Positions 11,784 to 22,084 of a stretch of 41,000 bases of DNA are shown here, in pieces (positions within the stretch are counted from its first letter, which is position 1; each line of letters begins with the position of its first letter). The notes beneath the pieces are model-generated. The model made no database searches, was not told where the DNA came from, and saw only the letters and a list, made by a program, of their open reading frames with translations. Source of the DNA: Symsagittifera roscoffensis (Eukaryota; Xenacoelomorpha; Acoela; Convolutidae); assembly GCF_963678635.1 (NCBI RefSeq), contig NW_026971199.1, positions 1 through 41,000 on the forward strand, written 5' to 3'. Position numbers and translations under genes: made by a program.

Positions 11784-12219
11784 AGTTCAGGTTAACGAAA
11801 CTTGGAATGAAATGAGAAGTGACTAGAAAGGATTGCAGAATCGAATGGTGTTACTAACAACTTACTAATAATAGTATTTTTCAATAATTGAAGTTCAATT
11901 GGTGTTCAATTGGTACTCAAATTGGTTTTGATAATATGCCATATTATACTATATTATATTATACAGTGTATAATTGACTCTTAATTGATAAATTACTGCA
12001 ATAATATAAGATAGTATAATATGGCATATTATCACAACCAATTTGAGTACCAATTGAACACCAATTGAACTTCAATTATTGTTTCAATAGTCGTTTTATG
12101 CGGTTGAACATAAATGTTTAAATTGGTTGTTAAAAAATATACTCATCATGACAATTACTCATCATGAGTACAATGATTGTACTAAATATTATTCATTTAG
12201 ATAAAATCGCTCATACAAG
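11784..12219. promoter_or_regulatory. Divergent promoter region of genes A and B with 70-bp inverted repeat
   Basis: The 436 bases between the two start codons hold an inverted repeat, 11882-11950 against 12013-12081, with one mismatch in about 69 and a 62-base AT-rich spacer. The arms contain repeated TTCAATTGG-type units. The position suggests a shared two-way promoter or operator. Confidence 0.6.
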
Positions 12220-13419
12220 ATGCTTCCATCATTGTTCAAGGAAAAAGAAGAAGTGCAAGTTCTTGATGAAGTGACGCACATTTGGGAAGCCGCTAGAATA
12301 CTGGGTTTCATTAGTAACTGGGGTGTGAGTGTCAAATGGACTGAATGGAAGGGTCCACCCGTACAGATAACAATTCCAGAAGACCTTCGCGACAATCGGA
12401 GGATGAAACATTGGAAAATAAGAAAGACAATCAAAGTTGTTGAAGAGCCAGATAGGGCTAAAAGAAGAAACAAAAAAGATCCACTTCTGTTCAACCCAAG
12501 ACGCTTAACTCGCAATACAGATGTTTTTTTCTGTGCTGCTTGTGAAACAGATTGCGTTGACAAATGCATTCTGATGACAGGGGTTGTACTGTACAACGAT
12601 CCTTTCAAACGGGAATGTACATTGAGAATTTTGGACTCGCAGCACGATGAAAACCCCCGAGAAGAACCAGAGGCTAACATATTGGTTGTAAAATACAATC
12701 AACTTCGAAATCAAGGGCTCTGTGAAGATACGCTTACATCTGAGGTACTTATTCGCTTTGAAAAACATCTTTCAAAACATCACTCGGAAAGAAGTTCAAC
12801 TTCAAAAGAAGTTTTTTTGAATAGCTGAAATTGAAAAACATATTTTAACTTCATTCATAATCTGTTTGAAATCGTGAATTGTTTCAGACATCTTTTTGTG
12901 ACACGACTACTTTAGTTTTGGAGCCATGTGAGGTTCAGGATCATCAACGTAATCCTACAAAAAGAGCTAAAAAAGACGAAAAAGAAATTGACATGCTGAC
13001 ACTTCTCGAAGCCACTTGTTCCAACGGTGTCCTCAAGGTTTGTTAACAAAATAATTACAAGCATTGGAAGTGTGTGCCGCAATTTTTTCAGATGTCATAA
13101 AGTTAGGAATATTTGTCTCAGCGCCCGATCAAAATATTTTGTATAAAAATTCAATTCTTTGTTTCTCAGGTTGGATCAACTGCTTTCTATGGAGGGAAAA
13201 ATTGCAGAGTAGACAGCTTGGAGTTTGAAGGAAGGACAAAAAAGGCCTTTGCACAGTTGACATGCTTAAATAACGAGGACATTTCTATATGATGCCTGCA
13301 CTCTTGGTTCAGCTAGCTTGTGAAGACTACCTCAAGGTAAAGTTTTTTTAATGAAACATTCCGAATTTTTATTGTCCCCGATTCCATGAAATTTAACAAT
13401 GCTTACGACTGAGAAATAA

Positions 13420-13850
13420 AACTAGGAAATCATGTTCAAACCTTTAGCCATAAGGCCCGGAATCCAGTGTCAAATGACAAAACATTGCCAATTTTTATCA
13501 CCGGCTAAGGCCTACAATTTTCATTTGAAACATTCCGAATTTGTCACGTCCCGGATTCCATTGAATTTAACAATGCTTACGACTGAGAAACGAACTAGGA
13601 ATTCATGTTGAAACCCTTAGCCATAAGGCCCGGAATCCAGTGTCAAATGACAAAACATTGCCAAATTTTATCACAGGCTAATGCCTACAATTTTTTTTAT
13701 CGTTTTCAAAAACTGAAATACTTTGTTCAAAAGTACAGGATTTTGCCACGTGAAAACAGGCTAATGCCTACAATTTTTATCGTTTTCAAAAACTCAAATA
13801 CTTGTATTCAAAAGTACAGGACTTTGGCACGTGACTAATTTTGTAACATT
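13420..13850. repeat. Tandem repeat in gene B intron 3
   Basis: A unit of about 175 bases with CCTTAGCCATAAGGCCCGGA and TGACAAAACATTGCCA occurs at about 13384-13545 and 13546-13710, followed by two shorter copies of AAAGTACAGGA-TTTTG/CTTTGG-CACGTG. The same block returns as the arms of the hairpin at 17560-18240. Confidence 0.7.
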
Positions 13851-14313
13851 TCAGCATGAAACGTGTGACTTCAATGCAATTGAACATCCAATCAATTTAT
13901 CGTTTGCGGTGTTTTCCGCCTTGAAACGTGCTGTTGGACTGGCTAGGGACAAAAACTCCATCACTTTCAATCTTGGACCCGTGACCAAACTAACAAGACA
14001 AATAATGGGTTTTTCGACAGAATCCCAAAAGGAAGTGGTCAAATTTAGTGCAGCAATATCCGAAGGAATTTGAGGCTGCCACAAATCTTGGGATTCTGTG
14101 TTGGGTAGCAGGTGGGATGTATTGCCCGCACAAAAAGACAATGGTCATGATACACTTATAAAGTATTTAAGGATTACAGAACACCGTGAATTCACAAGTT
14201 TCAACTTACGATGCAACGTTCAAACGTGCACAGGCCACTACGCAAGTGAAGAAGACTACCGGACTCTTTTTTCACACAACTTAGAACAGTCAAAACCCCA
14301 TTATTTTTATTAG

Positions 14314-14652
14314 TTCAACTAGTTCAAAGTTTCAGTGTTTTCGCGTGAATGTGATCAATTAAAGTTTCATAATCTTCAAACCTTGACAATGTAACTTTTT
14401 TCAAATCCGAAAATTGGCAATCAATTTTTTCTCTCTATTAAATGAAAAGAAAACAAATTGTTTGCAAACACTTCAATTGGAAATGTTTCTCATGAGGCTC
14501 ATAGTAAGAGCTTTAAGCTATGTTTTTTGACAGTGTCAGTACAAGCAGTACTGAAAAAAAATTACAGTATAATCATAATCCTCATCATAACGTCATTCAA
14601 TGACGTAAGTTATAAATTATCATCATAAAGTCACTTTGACGGTCACTCACAG
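14314..14652. other. Gap inside gene B, no feature assigned
   Basis: Between the stop of exon 4's frame and the candidate last exon. TTTCAG at about 14331 could be another acceptor, but no exon can be closed convincingly. Otherwise AT-rich. Confidence 0.3.
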
Positions 14653-15396
14653 TGATAAATGCGCGCCGCGAAGGAGTTGAAAAGGCGTATTTACACAGAA
14701 TTTGGAAGAAAGTGGACTCCACATCGAATGTTATTGTTTCATGTTCGAATAACCGAGAGAAAAATAACACGTTAAATGCGGTCGCTAGGGAGCAGAAGAT
14801 TTTTTTGAGCAATATTCAGTGGTTGGCATAAACGGCTGTCAGGTTGAAGGATTTGCCTTTAACTTTTTGTTTGGACTTGGGGCTGGACTGACTAGGACAC
14901 AATCATGTTGCCTCATCATCATCATGAGTTCGATTCGCTTTTCCAAAAGTTCAACTTTAGAGAAGTTGTTACCCAGGTTCGAAGAGTTTCCAGTTGCAAG
15001 TAATTTATCCTGGAAAACAATACTGGATGACATCAAAAAATATATTCAACTTTATACTATAAATTGTGTGAAAAATATTCAATATTTCAACTTGAGCATA
15101 ATTTGTACGTACGTTGTCTTTTACTAGGGAAACATGTTGTGCAAACGATGAGTCGTGTTTTTTCAGAATTTGAAACACGTCAAAAATTGCCGCGAGCTCA
15201 TCGACATTTGCGTCGGATCCATCTCTGTAAACAAATTCAAAAATTTCAAAAAAAATAGATTTTGTCATATTATTCCAATTATTGATTTTGAGGTTACATT
15301 AGTATAAACTTCAACCACAGATTTTCACAGTTGACTCTTTAACATGATGTTAAACTTTCAAAGATGTTAAACGACTCACTGTACTCGAGACACAAT

Positions 15397-16102
15397 ATGA
15401 GTAAGCGCAAGGAACGAGAAAGAAGGGTAGCATTCAGTGAACTTTGTTTTCTGAACGCGTTCTGTCTTGAAGGTATCAGCGGCCAGACGAAGATGATTCT
15501 TGAAAATGAAGTTAACTCCATAGGCGGGGCTATCAAGAAGAACGTCTTACATCCTTTCAGTAGAATATAGAGGACTGATGTGCTGGAAAAATCTTGGTGG
15601 AACATTGTCACAGCGGCATCTTGAGAAATGAGAAGAAAGTTGGACTCTTTATTGGGCCGATATGCTGCGGGCAAACTTTTTGAATGAATGTGTCCCAGCG
15701 AGGTACTCAATAGGAATGACGGTTGTGTAAATTTTGTGATTTTTTGATGTGCGGCATCAGCGTCAATAATGTTGTAAAACATGGGAGGTATTTTTCTGAA
15801 CAACTGATCCACCTCTTTCCATCAATTATCCTTGTTTGTTCCTGGAATGGTTCAATACTATAACTTAGTAAGAAATTAGAAATTGAATTGAAAAAATTTC
15901 GGAAAATCATCCAGAGACATTTCAACCTCAACTTTCAGTGAATGAATGAATGACGGTCATGATAAAAATTTTATACTGGCAACCTTTGTTGGCAAATCTT
16001 TTGAAAAGAAAGCGTACTAAAGCGTTAGTAGTACTAACCCTGAAATTCGAGTCGTACGAGCGGAGGGTTAATGGTTTTTTGTAACCTTCCAATAGAAGCT
16101 TC
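15397..16102 (-). pseudogene. Truncated second copy of the JmjC segment
   Basis: About 99% identical to 16103-16990 but lacks 181 bp (16231-16411 of the other copy), with a CG microhomology at the break. The loss is not a multiple of 3 and removes the second iron-binding histidine. A one-base loss near 15818 further shifts the frame. It keeps the original exon end with donor GTGAGT (exon ends 15380), so it disrupts the path from the intact core to the last exons. Confidence 0.85.
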
Positions 16103-16990
16103 ATGAGTAAGCGCAAGGAACGAGAAAGAAGGGTAGCATTCAGTGAACTTTGTTTTCTGAACGCGTTCTGTCTTGAAGGTATCAGCGGCCAGACGAAGAT
16201 GATTCTTGAAAATGAAGTTAACTCCATAGGCGACAGAAACGCCTGTCGTCTCCACCATATGAATCATATTCGCTGGCATGATTAAACCTTGTCGCGCTTT
16301 CAGCGTGATAGCTTGGCACCCTCCCATATTCAAGCCTTCATGGGAACCGAAGAAAAATTTCCTTCGGGGCTGCTGCAGGAACTGGTTGAAGAGATCCTGG
16401 TTGATGCTCGTCGGGGCTATCAAGAAGAACGTCTTACATCCTTTCAGTAGAATATAGAGGACTGATGTGCTGGAAAAATCTTGGTGGAACATTGTCACAG
16501 CGGCATCTTGAGAAATGAGAAGAAAGTTGGACTCTTTATTGGGCCGATATGCTGCGGGCAAACTTTTTGAATGAATGTGTCCCAGCGAGGTACTCGATAG
16601 GAATGACGGTTGTGTAAATTTTGTGATTTTTTGATGTGCGGCATCAGCGTCAATAATGTTGTAAAACATGGGAGGTGTTTTTCTGAACAACTGATCCACC
16701 TCTTTTCCATCAATTATCCTTGTTTGTTCCTGGAATGGTTCAATACTATAACTTAGTAAGAAATTAGAAATTGAATTGAAAAAATTTCGGAAAATCATCC
16801 AGAGACATTTCAACCTCAACTTTCAGTGAATGAATGAATGACGGTCATGATAAAAATTTTATACTGGCAACCTTTGTTGGCAAATCTTTTGAAAAGAAAG
16901 CGTACTAAAGCGTTAGTAGTACTAACCCTGAAATTCAAGTCGTACGAGCGGAGGGTTAATGGTTTTTTGTAACCTTCCAATAGAAGCTTC
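16103..16990 (-). repeat. First copy of the JmjC duplication (intact catalytic core)
   Basis: The 888-bp unit holds the full JmjC core with HQD and the distal His. Its 3' end (gene sense) runs directly into the second copy at 16102/16103, where both share ATGA, so it lacks its own splice donor. Confidence 0.85.
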
Positions 16991-17448
16991 ATGACGTTTG
17001 GGTTGTCGAGGAGTGATTGTGACACGTTTGACGTGAAGCCGTTGAATCGAAAGGCGTCAGGAACAAAAACAGCATATTCTGAGTTCAAAAACTCTGCTTC
17101 CTGAAGGGCACTTTCGATATGTCGCGCTTCAACTGTCCTTACCAACGATTTCGCAATTTTTACCTGTGAACATAATTTTTTTCTGTGTGAAACACTTTTC
17201 ATTTTTTAGGAAAATGAAGAAAACTCACGCAGGATAACACTCTTCGTAAATCTTGGATAGTCGTGAAGCTCTCCAGTTGCCTCAAATGCAATATGCGTGA
17301 GTCTCTCGGCAAGACTATCTTTACAGAAGGCCAGATAGAAGCGGCCTTAGAATCCACTCTAGTCTGTTTTGCTTGCTGAAAAAAGGAAGTAAGTGGGTAG
17401 TTTGTCCGGGTGAGTCAAACCCATTTGAAAAAACCCAAAGAACCAGCG

Positions 17449-17768
17449 TTGTGACTTCATTTAAAAAAATTAACTCCATTCTTCATTCAAGAAATATTAT
17501 ATTTCTATTTCTATCATAAATAATGATTATTTTCACTAAATGTGCCAAAATCCTGTACTTTTGGACAAATTTTTTCGAGCTTTTGAGAACGATAAAAAAA
17601 GTTGTAGGTTGTGACTTCATTTAAAAAAATTAACTCCATTCTTCATTCAAGAAATATCATATTTCTATTTCTATCATAAATAATGATTATTTTCACTAAA
17701 CGTGCCAAAATCCTGTACTTTTGAACAAATTTTTTCGAGCTTTTGAGAACGATAAAAAAGTTGTAGGC
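17449..17768. repeat. 160-bp tandem duplication in a gene C intron
   Basis: GTGACTTCATTTAAAAAAAT starts both copies, at 17449 and 17609. They are nearly identical and form the outer left part of the hairpin next to them. Confidence 0.8.
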
Positions 17769-18240
17769 ATTGGCTTGTGATAAAAATTGGCAATGTTTTG
17801 TCATTTGACACTGGATTCCGGGCCTTATGGCTAAGGGTTTGAACATGAATTCCGAGATCAATTTTTTGCATAGTTGACAGCATTCGAAAGTGCCATGGAT
17901 TCCGGGGAGATATTCATTAGGCCCGGAATCCATGGCACTTTCGAATGCTGTCAACTAGGCAAGGAATTGATCTCGGAATTCATGTTCAAACCTTTAGCCA
18001 TGAGCCCCGGAATCCAGTGTCAAATGACAAAACATTGCCAATTTTTATAACAGGCCAATGCCTACAACTTTTTTATCGTTCTCAAAAGCTCGAAAAAATT
18101 TGTTCAAAAGTACTGGATTTTGGCACGTTTAGTGAGAATAATTTTTCTTGAATGAAGAATGGAGTTCATTTTTTCACAGTTCACAGGCCTACAATTTTTT
18201 TATCGTTCTCAAAAGCTCGAAAAATTTTGTGAATTTTTCG
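17560..18240. repeat. Large inverted repeat (hairpin) in a gene C intron
   Basis: Arms of about 340 bases mirror each other around a short centre at about 17905-17920. CATGGATTCCGG on the left faces CCCGGAATCCATGG on the right, and the pairing continues outward through GACAGCATTCGAAAGTGCC, the ATTCCGAGATCAATT block and the GACAAAACATTGCC block to AACGATAAAAAAG. The right outer end repeats a short piece again near 18187-18225. It lies wholly between exons 18754-18264 and 17375-17229, so the pre-mRNA would fold into a long stem. Confidence 0.8.
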
Positions 18241-18420
18241 AGATTAATGATTAACAATGTTACCTTGTTTGCAGTTGAACTTTGCTGTTCTTCTGTATCA
18301 AGAAGATTCAAGTTGAACTTAAAGACATCCCCAACTTCAGAGTCAACTTCAGCTGTTTCAAACAGTTCTTCCTCTTCAACGGGAAGCTTTTCCTGTGCAG
18401 TTCCCGGACTTTTCGTAGAA

Positions 18421-18630
18421 CTCGTTGAAGGTTCTTCTTCCTCTTCCAGTGGAAGTTCAGCATTTTCTTGGTTCACTGAACAAGATGTTGTTGGCAACAT
18501 TTGTGCTGTTCCTGCCTGTGGAGAACTGGTTGAAGGTTCTTCTTCCTCTTCCAGTGGAAGTTCAGCATTTTCTTGGTTCACTGAACAGGATGTTGTTGGC
18601 AACATTTGTGCTGTTCCTGCCAGTGGAGAA
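18421..18630 (-). repeat. Two coding repeats of 105 bp in gene C exon 3
   Basis: Each encodes 35 residues that include GTAQMLPTTSCSVNQENAEL and a run of five or six Glu. The copies are nearly identical, and a partial third Glu-rich unit follows. Acidic, probably disordered linker between the zinc finger and JmjC parts. Confidence 0.8.
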
Positions 18631-18928
18631 CTCGTTGATTTTTTTTTGGCTTGTTGAAGTTGACTGGGCAAATAAAACACCTGGGAGTCAACTGCGTCCA
18701 TGTCTAAACACAACTTGTCTATATTGACTATGACTTCCGAAGTTTGTCCAAAATCTTACATAACAAAAAAAATTGGTTGAAAATCATGTTCAACCTTCAA
18801 GTTGCAATTGATTATTTTATTATTTTATTTTATTTCAGTCACTGAAATAGCGGTTATTTTTTATTGCAAAATTATTTTTTTCAGTTGGCCAAAAGCAACC
18901 CAGGGCCTGAGGGCTAACAAAACCTTAC

Positions 18929-19276
18929 CAAACCGAAACTCTTCGTCTTCAAACTGCTTGCTTCGACGTCTATCAGCCAGGGAAAACGCTTTTTTGCAGC
19001 CTTTCCATGTTCTCACGACTGCATCAAAGTTTGTTCGTGTTGGCGCCAGAAAATTTGCTTCGACTCCTCGTACACGATTGCTCCTGATTTTGTTCCAGCA
19101 GTAGGGACTCAATGCATGTTCAGCAACTGCATAGATGTCCGCGAACCAAGAAGATTCGGGCACACCGCAAAACATGCATCGGAGCATGCTCTCCCGTTTG
19201 ACCTGCTTAGCTCGGCAAACGTTTAGTCTTCTGTGGCGGTTGAGCGTGCCGGTAGAGTGAAAGACTTTACGACATT
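18929..19276 (-). CDS. Gene C exon 2: zinc finger half and Cys/His-rich domain
   Basis: Begins after TTTTTAG with phase 1. It supplies the second cysteine of the finger, the K-x-F and L-x2-H parts, then a CMFCG pair, HALSPYC and a basic tail. It ends at TTTG|GTAAGG. A DNA-binding or protein-contact domain is likely. Confidence 0.65.
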
Positions 19277-19857
19277 CTAAAAAAGTTATAGCTTATCACT
19301 GATATATCATGGGATGATCGAAGCAAAATTCTAATATGTGAATGATTATTGATTAATAACATGATGTAATTTAATTACAGTACTGGCTTCTGGAAAAACC
19401 AATAAAAGTTTTGTTGATTACCAGGTTACATGCATGCCATTTTCCTGTAAATATCGGTTGTTCTAATATGATTGATTTCAGTGATTCGTCACGAATTCGT
19501 GAATTACGAATTCATTCACGACAATGATTCGTGACGGTCACGAAACGGTTTCAGTAATTTAGTATAACTCGGTTATACGGGCCGTATCATGACAATGATT
19601 GTCACACTTGACGGTCAATATTTCAGTATTTAAATAATTTATTTTTCTTTATAATGCAATCTAGAGGTTTTTGTCAATCAAAAAATCAATCAAATGAACT
19701 TTAAATTCACTCAAAAACACAAAGTGTATTTTGTTTAAGACCAATCATAACTGTAGTTCAACTGAATGATGGTTTAACCATTCTAATTTACACTTAATTA
19801 TTATAATTACTTACCATTGCAGGTTTTGTCAGTTTCTCTTCTCTGACTATTTGGCAT

Positions 19858-20377
19858 TTCTTACTGAAAATAAGAAATTTAACTTGTAACAATCGTTGAA
19901 TTTAAATTCAACTTTGAAAGTTTGAAGGTGGATTATAATCTTCGCTGCGATAAACGAATAAATGAAAAATAATTGAAACAATGTTATCAATAACTTTTCG
20001 CCGACAAGAAAGTTACGAGAAAAGACACGAGAAAGTTATATACTATTCCTGCCGTTTCAAAGCTCATGTGACTAACTAAACGTGTGTGTGAATAACAATG
20101 CACTGCCACGTGTTTCAGAGAAACTTTCTCAGAGAAACGGATTTATTGCTATGGTAACAGAGAAAGCATTGGACAAGTGTGCTAAATTACTGTAAACTAC
20201 TGATTTTCATATAGGCCGTTTTTTTGCAATAATTTATTTTGTGTAATCTCAAAAAAGTTGGGTGCCGAAATCCGAGGACTGAATTCTTTTCTGGCCCGGA
20301 ATCCGGGACAAAGCCTTTTTAACAGTTACCAACTAGTAGCACTGTACTACTAGTACATCATGTAGCAATTACATAAA

Positions 20378-20434
<57 letters not shown>

Positions 20435-20743
20435 TACTTGAAGTAACTTACATGGACTTGAAGTCCACTGTAGACTGGACTGAGTATATAATATATTATA
20501 TGATTAATATGAATACTATTATACTATAATATTATACTAATATTACTAATATATACTAATATTGATACTATAACTATTATACTATCATAGTATGATATAT
20601 ATTAATATGTATATGATGTAATTAATCTTTATTGATGGACAAAACTAGGAAGGACAAAACTAAATTGCACGTCACTGGCAACTTTTGAAAACGGTTTTAG
20701 TGGAAATTAAGATAATAACAAAATTGAAAGACAAATGAAAAAG
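19858..20743. other. Intergenic region between gene C start and gene D end
   Basis: AT-rich. It should hold the promoter of gene C and the 3' end of gene D. It contains one CCCGGAATCCGGG motif at about 20297, an (AT)n tract, and a stretch of TATA/ATTA repeats to about 20620. No coding frame. Confidence 0.5.
20380..20432. repeat. (AT)n microsatellite
   Basis: About 26 uninterrupted AT units, followed after a short gap by irregular ATATTA repeats. Confidence 0.95.
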
Positions 20744-22084
20744 TTATAAAGCGGATTCTTCGCATTTGGATTTTCTAAATTTTCGCAGTGAACTAATGGC
20801 CGAAACATTTCCTTCAGTTTTTTTGCCTCCACATTGATCCATTAACAATGGGCGGACATCATTGACGTTTATCTTTCTGAAACTTGATCCTGGCTGTAAA
20901 ATATAGTTTTCAGGATCAAGAACACAATCAGATTTGATTGTATCAAAAATAAATTGAGCTTTGAGGAACTGAAAATCGCCTCCAGCAAAAAGGTCACAAA
21001 TTAAAGCTGCCTGTGATTTTTTTCGTGTTCCTTTCGAGTTTCTTCGGTCTCCATTTTCACTGTTACAATCAGAAATTCCACTTTCACTTTGAATCTTTTT
21101 CTTTTTTGTTTGGCCCTTTCTAAGCGTCGTGTAGAATTCATCAACTTCTTCCGTTGTCATAGTTCCAATTGAAAGATCGGTTTCGTCCCTCAAAACTATG
21201 TAACAATGCGGGGTTTTGGAGTGTGAATATAAGAGAGTCTCTGCTGTGTCTTTTCGGTAAACAGAACCCCCATGTTCCTTGATCCACTTTTCCATCATAA
21301 GTTGGGCTGTTAGACGAGGCACGTGTCTGTTTCCTCCATCAACTGCAGGGGTTCCAGCAAACGAGCCCAGTACGTAAAATCTCATCCCAGTTAACATCTT
21401 ATTCTTCGCACGCACTTCTCCGACAGCAATACGAGGATTCGGTACTGCGTCGATGCATATATCCAGATAAGTTTGTCCTAATGACACGTTGAAAACACTC
21501 GTAAGATTCGCTAAAACGTCAGGCATTTCTTTTTCTGCTTTAGTACGTTGAAGCAGCTTGCAAAAAGAGAAAAAACTTTCAAGAAAAAGTGGATCATGAT
21601 TACACATTTTTCCGCCTCCACGCATTGTTCTTGTATGAAAATCTTTGCTGGCGTGATGGTTAGATTTTTCTAGACCTTCGCAAATGTGGTTCCACGGGGA
21701 CACCACGAAGTTTCCTTCAACAATTTGCGGAATAGTCACCAGCTTGAGTTTGTATGGCGTCAGTCCGTGTTCTGCGAATAATAGTAAAGAAGTTTGATAG
21801 TAGGTTTCCGCCCAAAAATTGAAATCAATTACGTTAAAACTCTCCTTAGAACTTCTCAAGATAGTAATACAACGGTTCAAGCTTTTTCTCAAAAGTTCGC
21901 TTGCATGCAGAGTCGTTATAGAAAGTTTTCCTTTTGCTTTAGGGTCCTCTTTCGTGAACAAAATTGGATGCAATACTTTGAGGACATCAATGGAATTTGC
22001 GACGGTTTTATCTGAGGTACCGCTAACTATTTCATCGCACCACACTCCATCATATAGGTCGGTTATTGTTCCAAACTTGGCATC
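20744..22084 (-). CDS. Gene D exon 4: C-terminal transposase lobe and BRCT-like domain
   Basis: Acceptor CAATTTAG at 22085. Intact for 446 codons to TAA. The first half carries the presumed catalytic Glu in EGLEKSNHHASKDF followed by a glycine triplet. At about residues 225-300 of this exon the sequence FYVLGSF, a helix LTAQLMMEKWIKEHGG and CYIVLRD follow the strand-helix-strand order of a BRCT domain, which normally binds phosphopeptides or DNA breaks. Confidence 0.6.
   Translation of the reverse strand, partial: DAKFGTITDLYDGVWCDEIVSGTSDKTVANSIDVLKVLHPILFTKEDPKAKGKLSITTLHASELLRKSLNRCITILRSSKESFNVIDFNFWAETYYQTSLLLFAEHGLTPYKLKLVTIPQIVEGNFVVSPWNHICEGLEKSNHHASKDFHTRTMRGGGKMCNHDPLFLESFFSFCKLLQRTKAEKEMPDVLANLTSVFNVSLGQTYLDICIDAVPNPRIAVGEVRAKNKMLTGMRFYVLGSFAGTPAVDGGNRHVPRLTAQLMMEKWIKEHGGSVYRKDTAETLLYSHSKTPHCYIVLRDETDLSIGTMTTEEVDEFYTTLRKGQTKKKKIQSESGISDCNSENGDRRNSKGTRKKSQAALICDLFAGGDFQFLKAQFIFDTIKSDCVLDPENYILQPGSSFRKINVNDVRPLLMDQCGGKKTEGNVSAISSLRKFRKSKCEESAL

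Larger units (their letters stand above)
12220..14831 (+). pseudogene. Gene B: unknown protein with N-terminal Tudor/chromo-like stretch, multi-exon, disrupted
   Basis: Exons 12220-12810, 12888-13037, 13170-13336, 13855-about 14300 and a candidate last exon 14653-14831; the first three junctions are phase 0. Residues about 8-70 (EEVQVLDE, WEAARILG, VKWTEWKG, WKIRK) have the strand pattern of Tudor, agenet or chromo-barrel domains, which bind methyl-lysine; this is pattern judgement only. A Cys-containing part (FFCAACETDC) follows near residue 105. The rest is unfamiliar. Exon 3 needs one extra base near 13285 to reach the donor in frame, and exon 4 has TGA at 14071-14073 with the frame open beyond it to TAG 14313. 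The first donor (GAA|GTTTTTTT) is weak. It ends 7 bases from gene C's end, tail to tail. Confidence 0.5.
14839..19857 (-). pseudogene. Gene C: zinc-finger and JmjC (KDM2/7-like) demethylase, multi-exon, with damaged JmjC exon
   Basis: Exons 19857-19815, 19276-18929, 18754-18264, 17375-17229, a JmjC region from 17163 to 15380, 15224-15113 and 15009-14839. Phases agree at all junctions outside the JmjC region. A C2H2-like finger (CNEC, FHSTGTLNRH, C) is split by intron 1. Exon 3 is acidic with two 35-residue repeats. The JmjC part has FHQDF (the HxD iron ligands, 16486-16478) and a later IHM histidine (16261-16259), spaced as in KDM2/PHF8-type Fe(II)/2-oxoglutarate demethylases. Expected role: removal of histone methyl marks in the nucleus. 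Damage: a tandem duplication of the JmjC segment, a 181-bp deletion in one copy, and one or two frame problems near 16780-16830. Confidence 0.75.

Noticed and set aside
12189-12698. Minus-strand ORF over gene B exon 1
   Set aside because: The plus-strand frame has a protein-like composition, splice sites and phase-matched next exons.
14597-14812. Minus-strand ORF after gene C
   Set aside because: The plus-strand frame over the same bases follows a clear CTCACAG acceptor and has a better composition, fitting a last exon of gene B.
20380-20620. AT-rich tract as an origin of replication or centromere piece
   Set aside because: A plain (AT)n microsatellite with decayed neighbours explains it.
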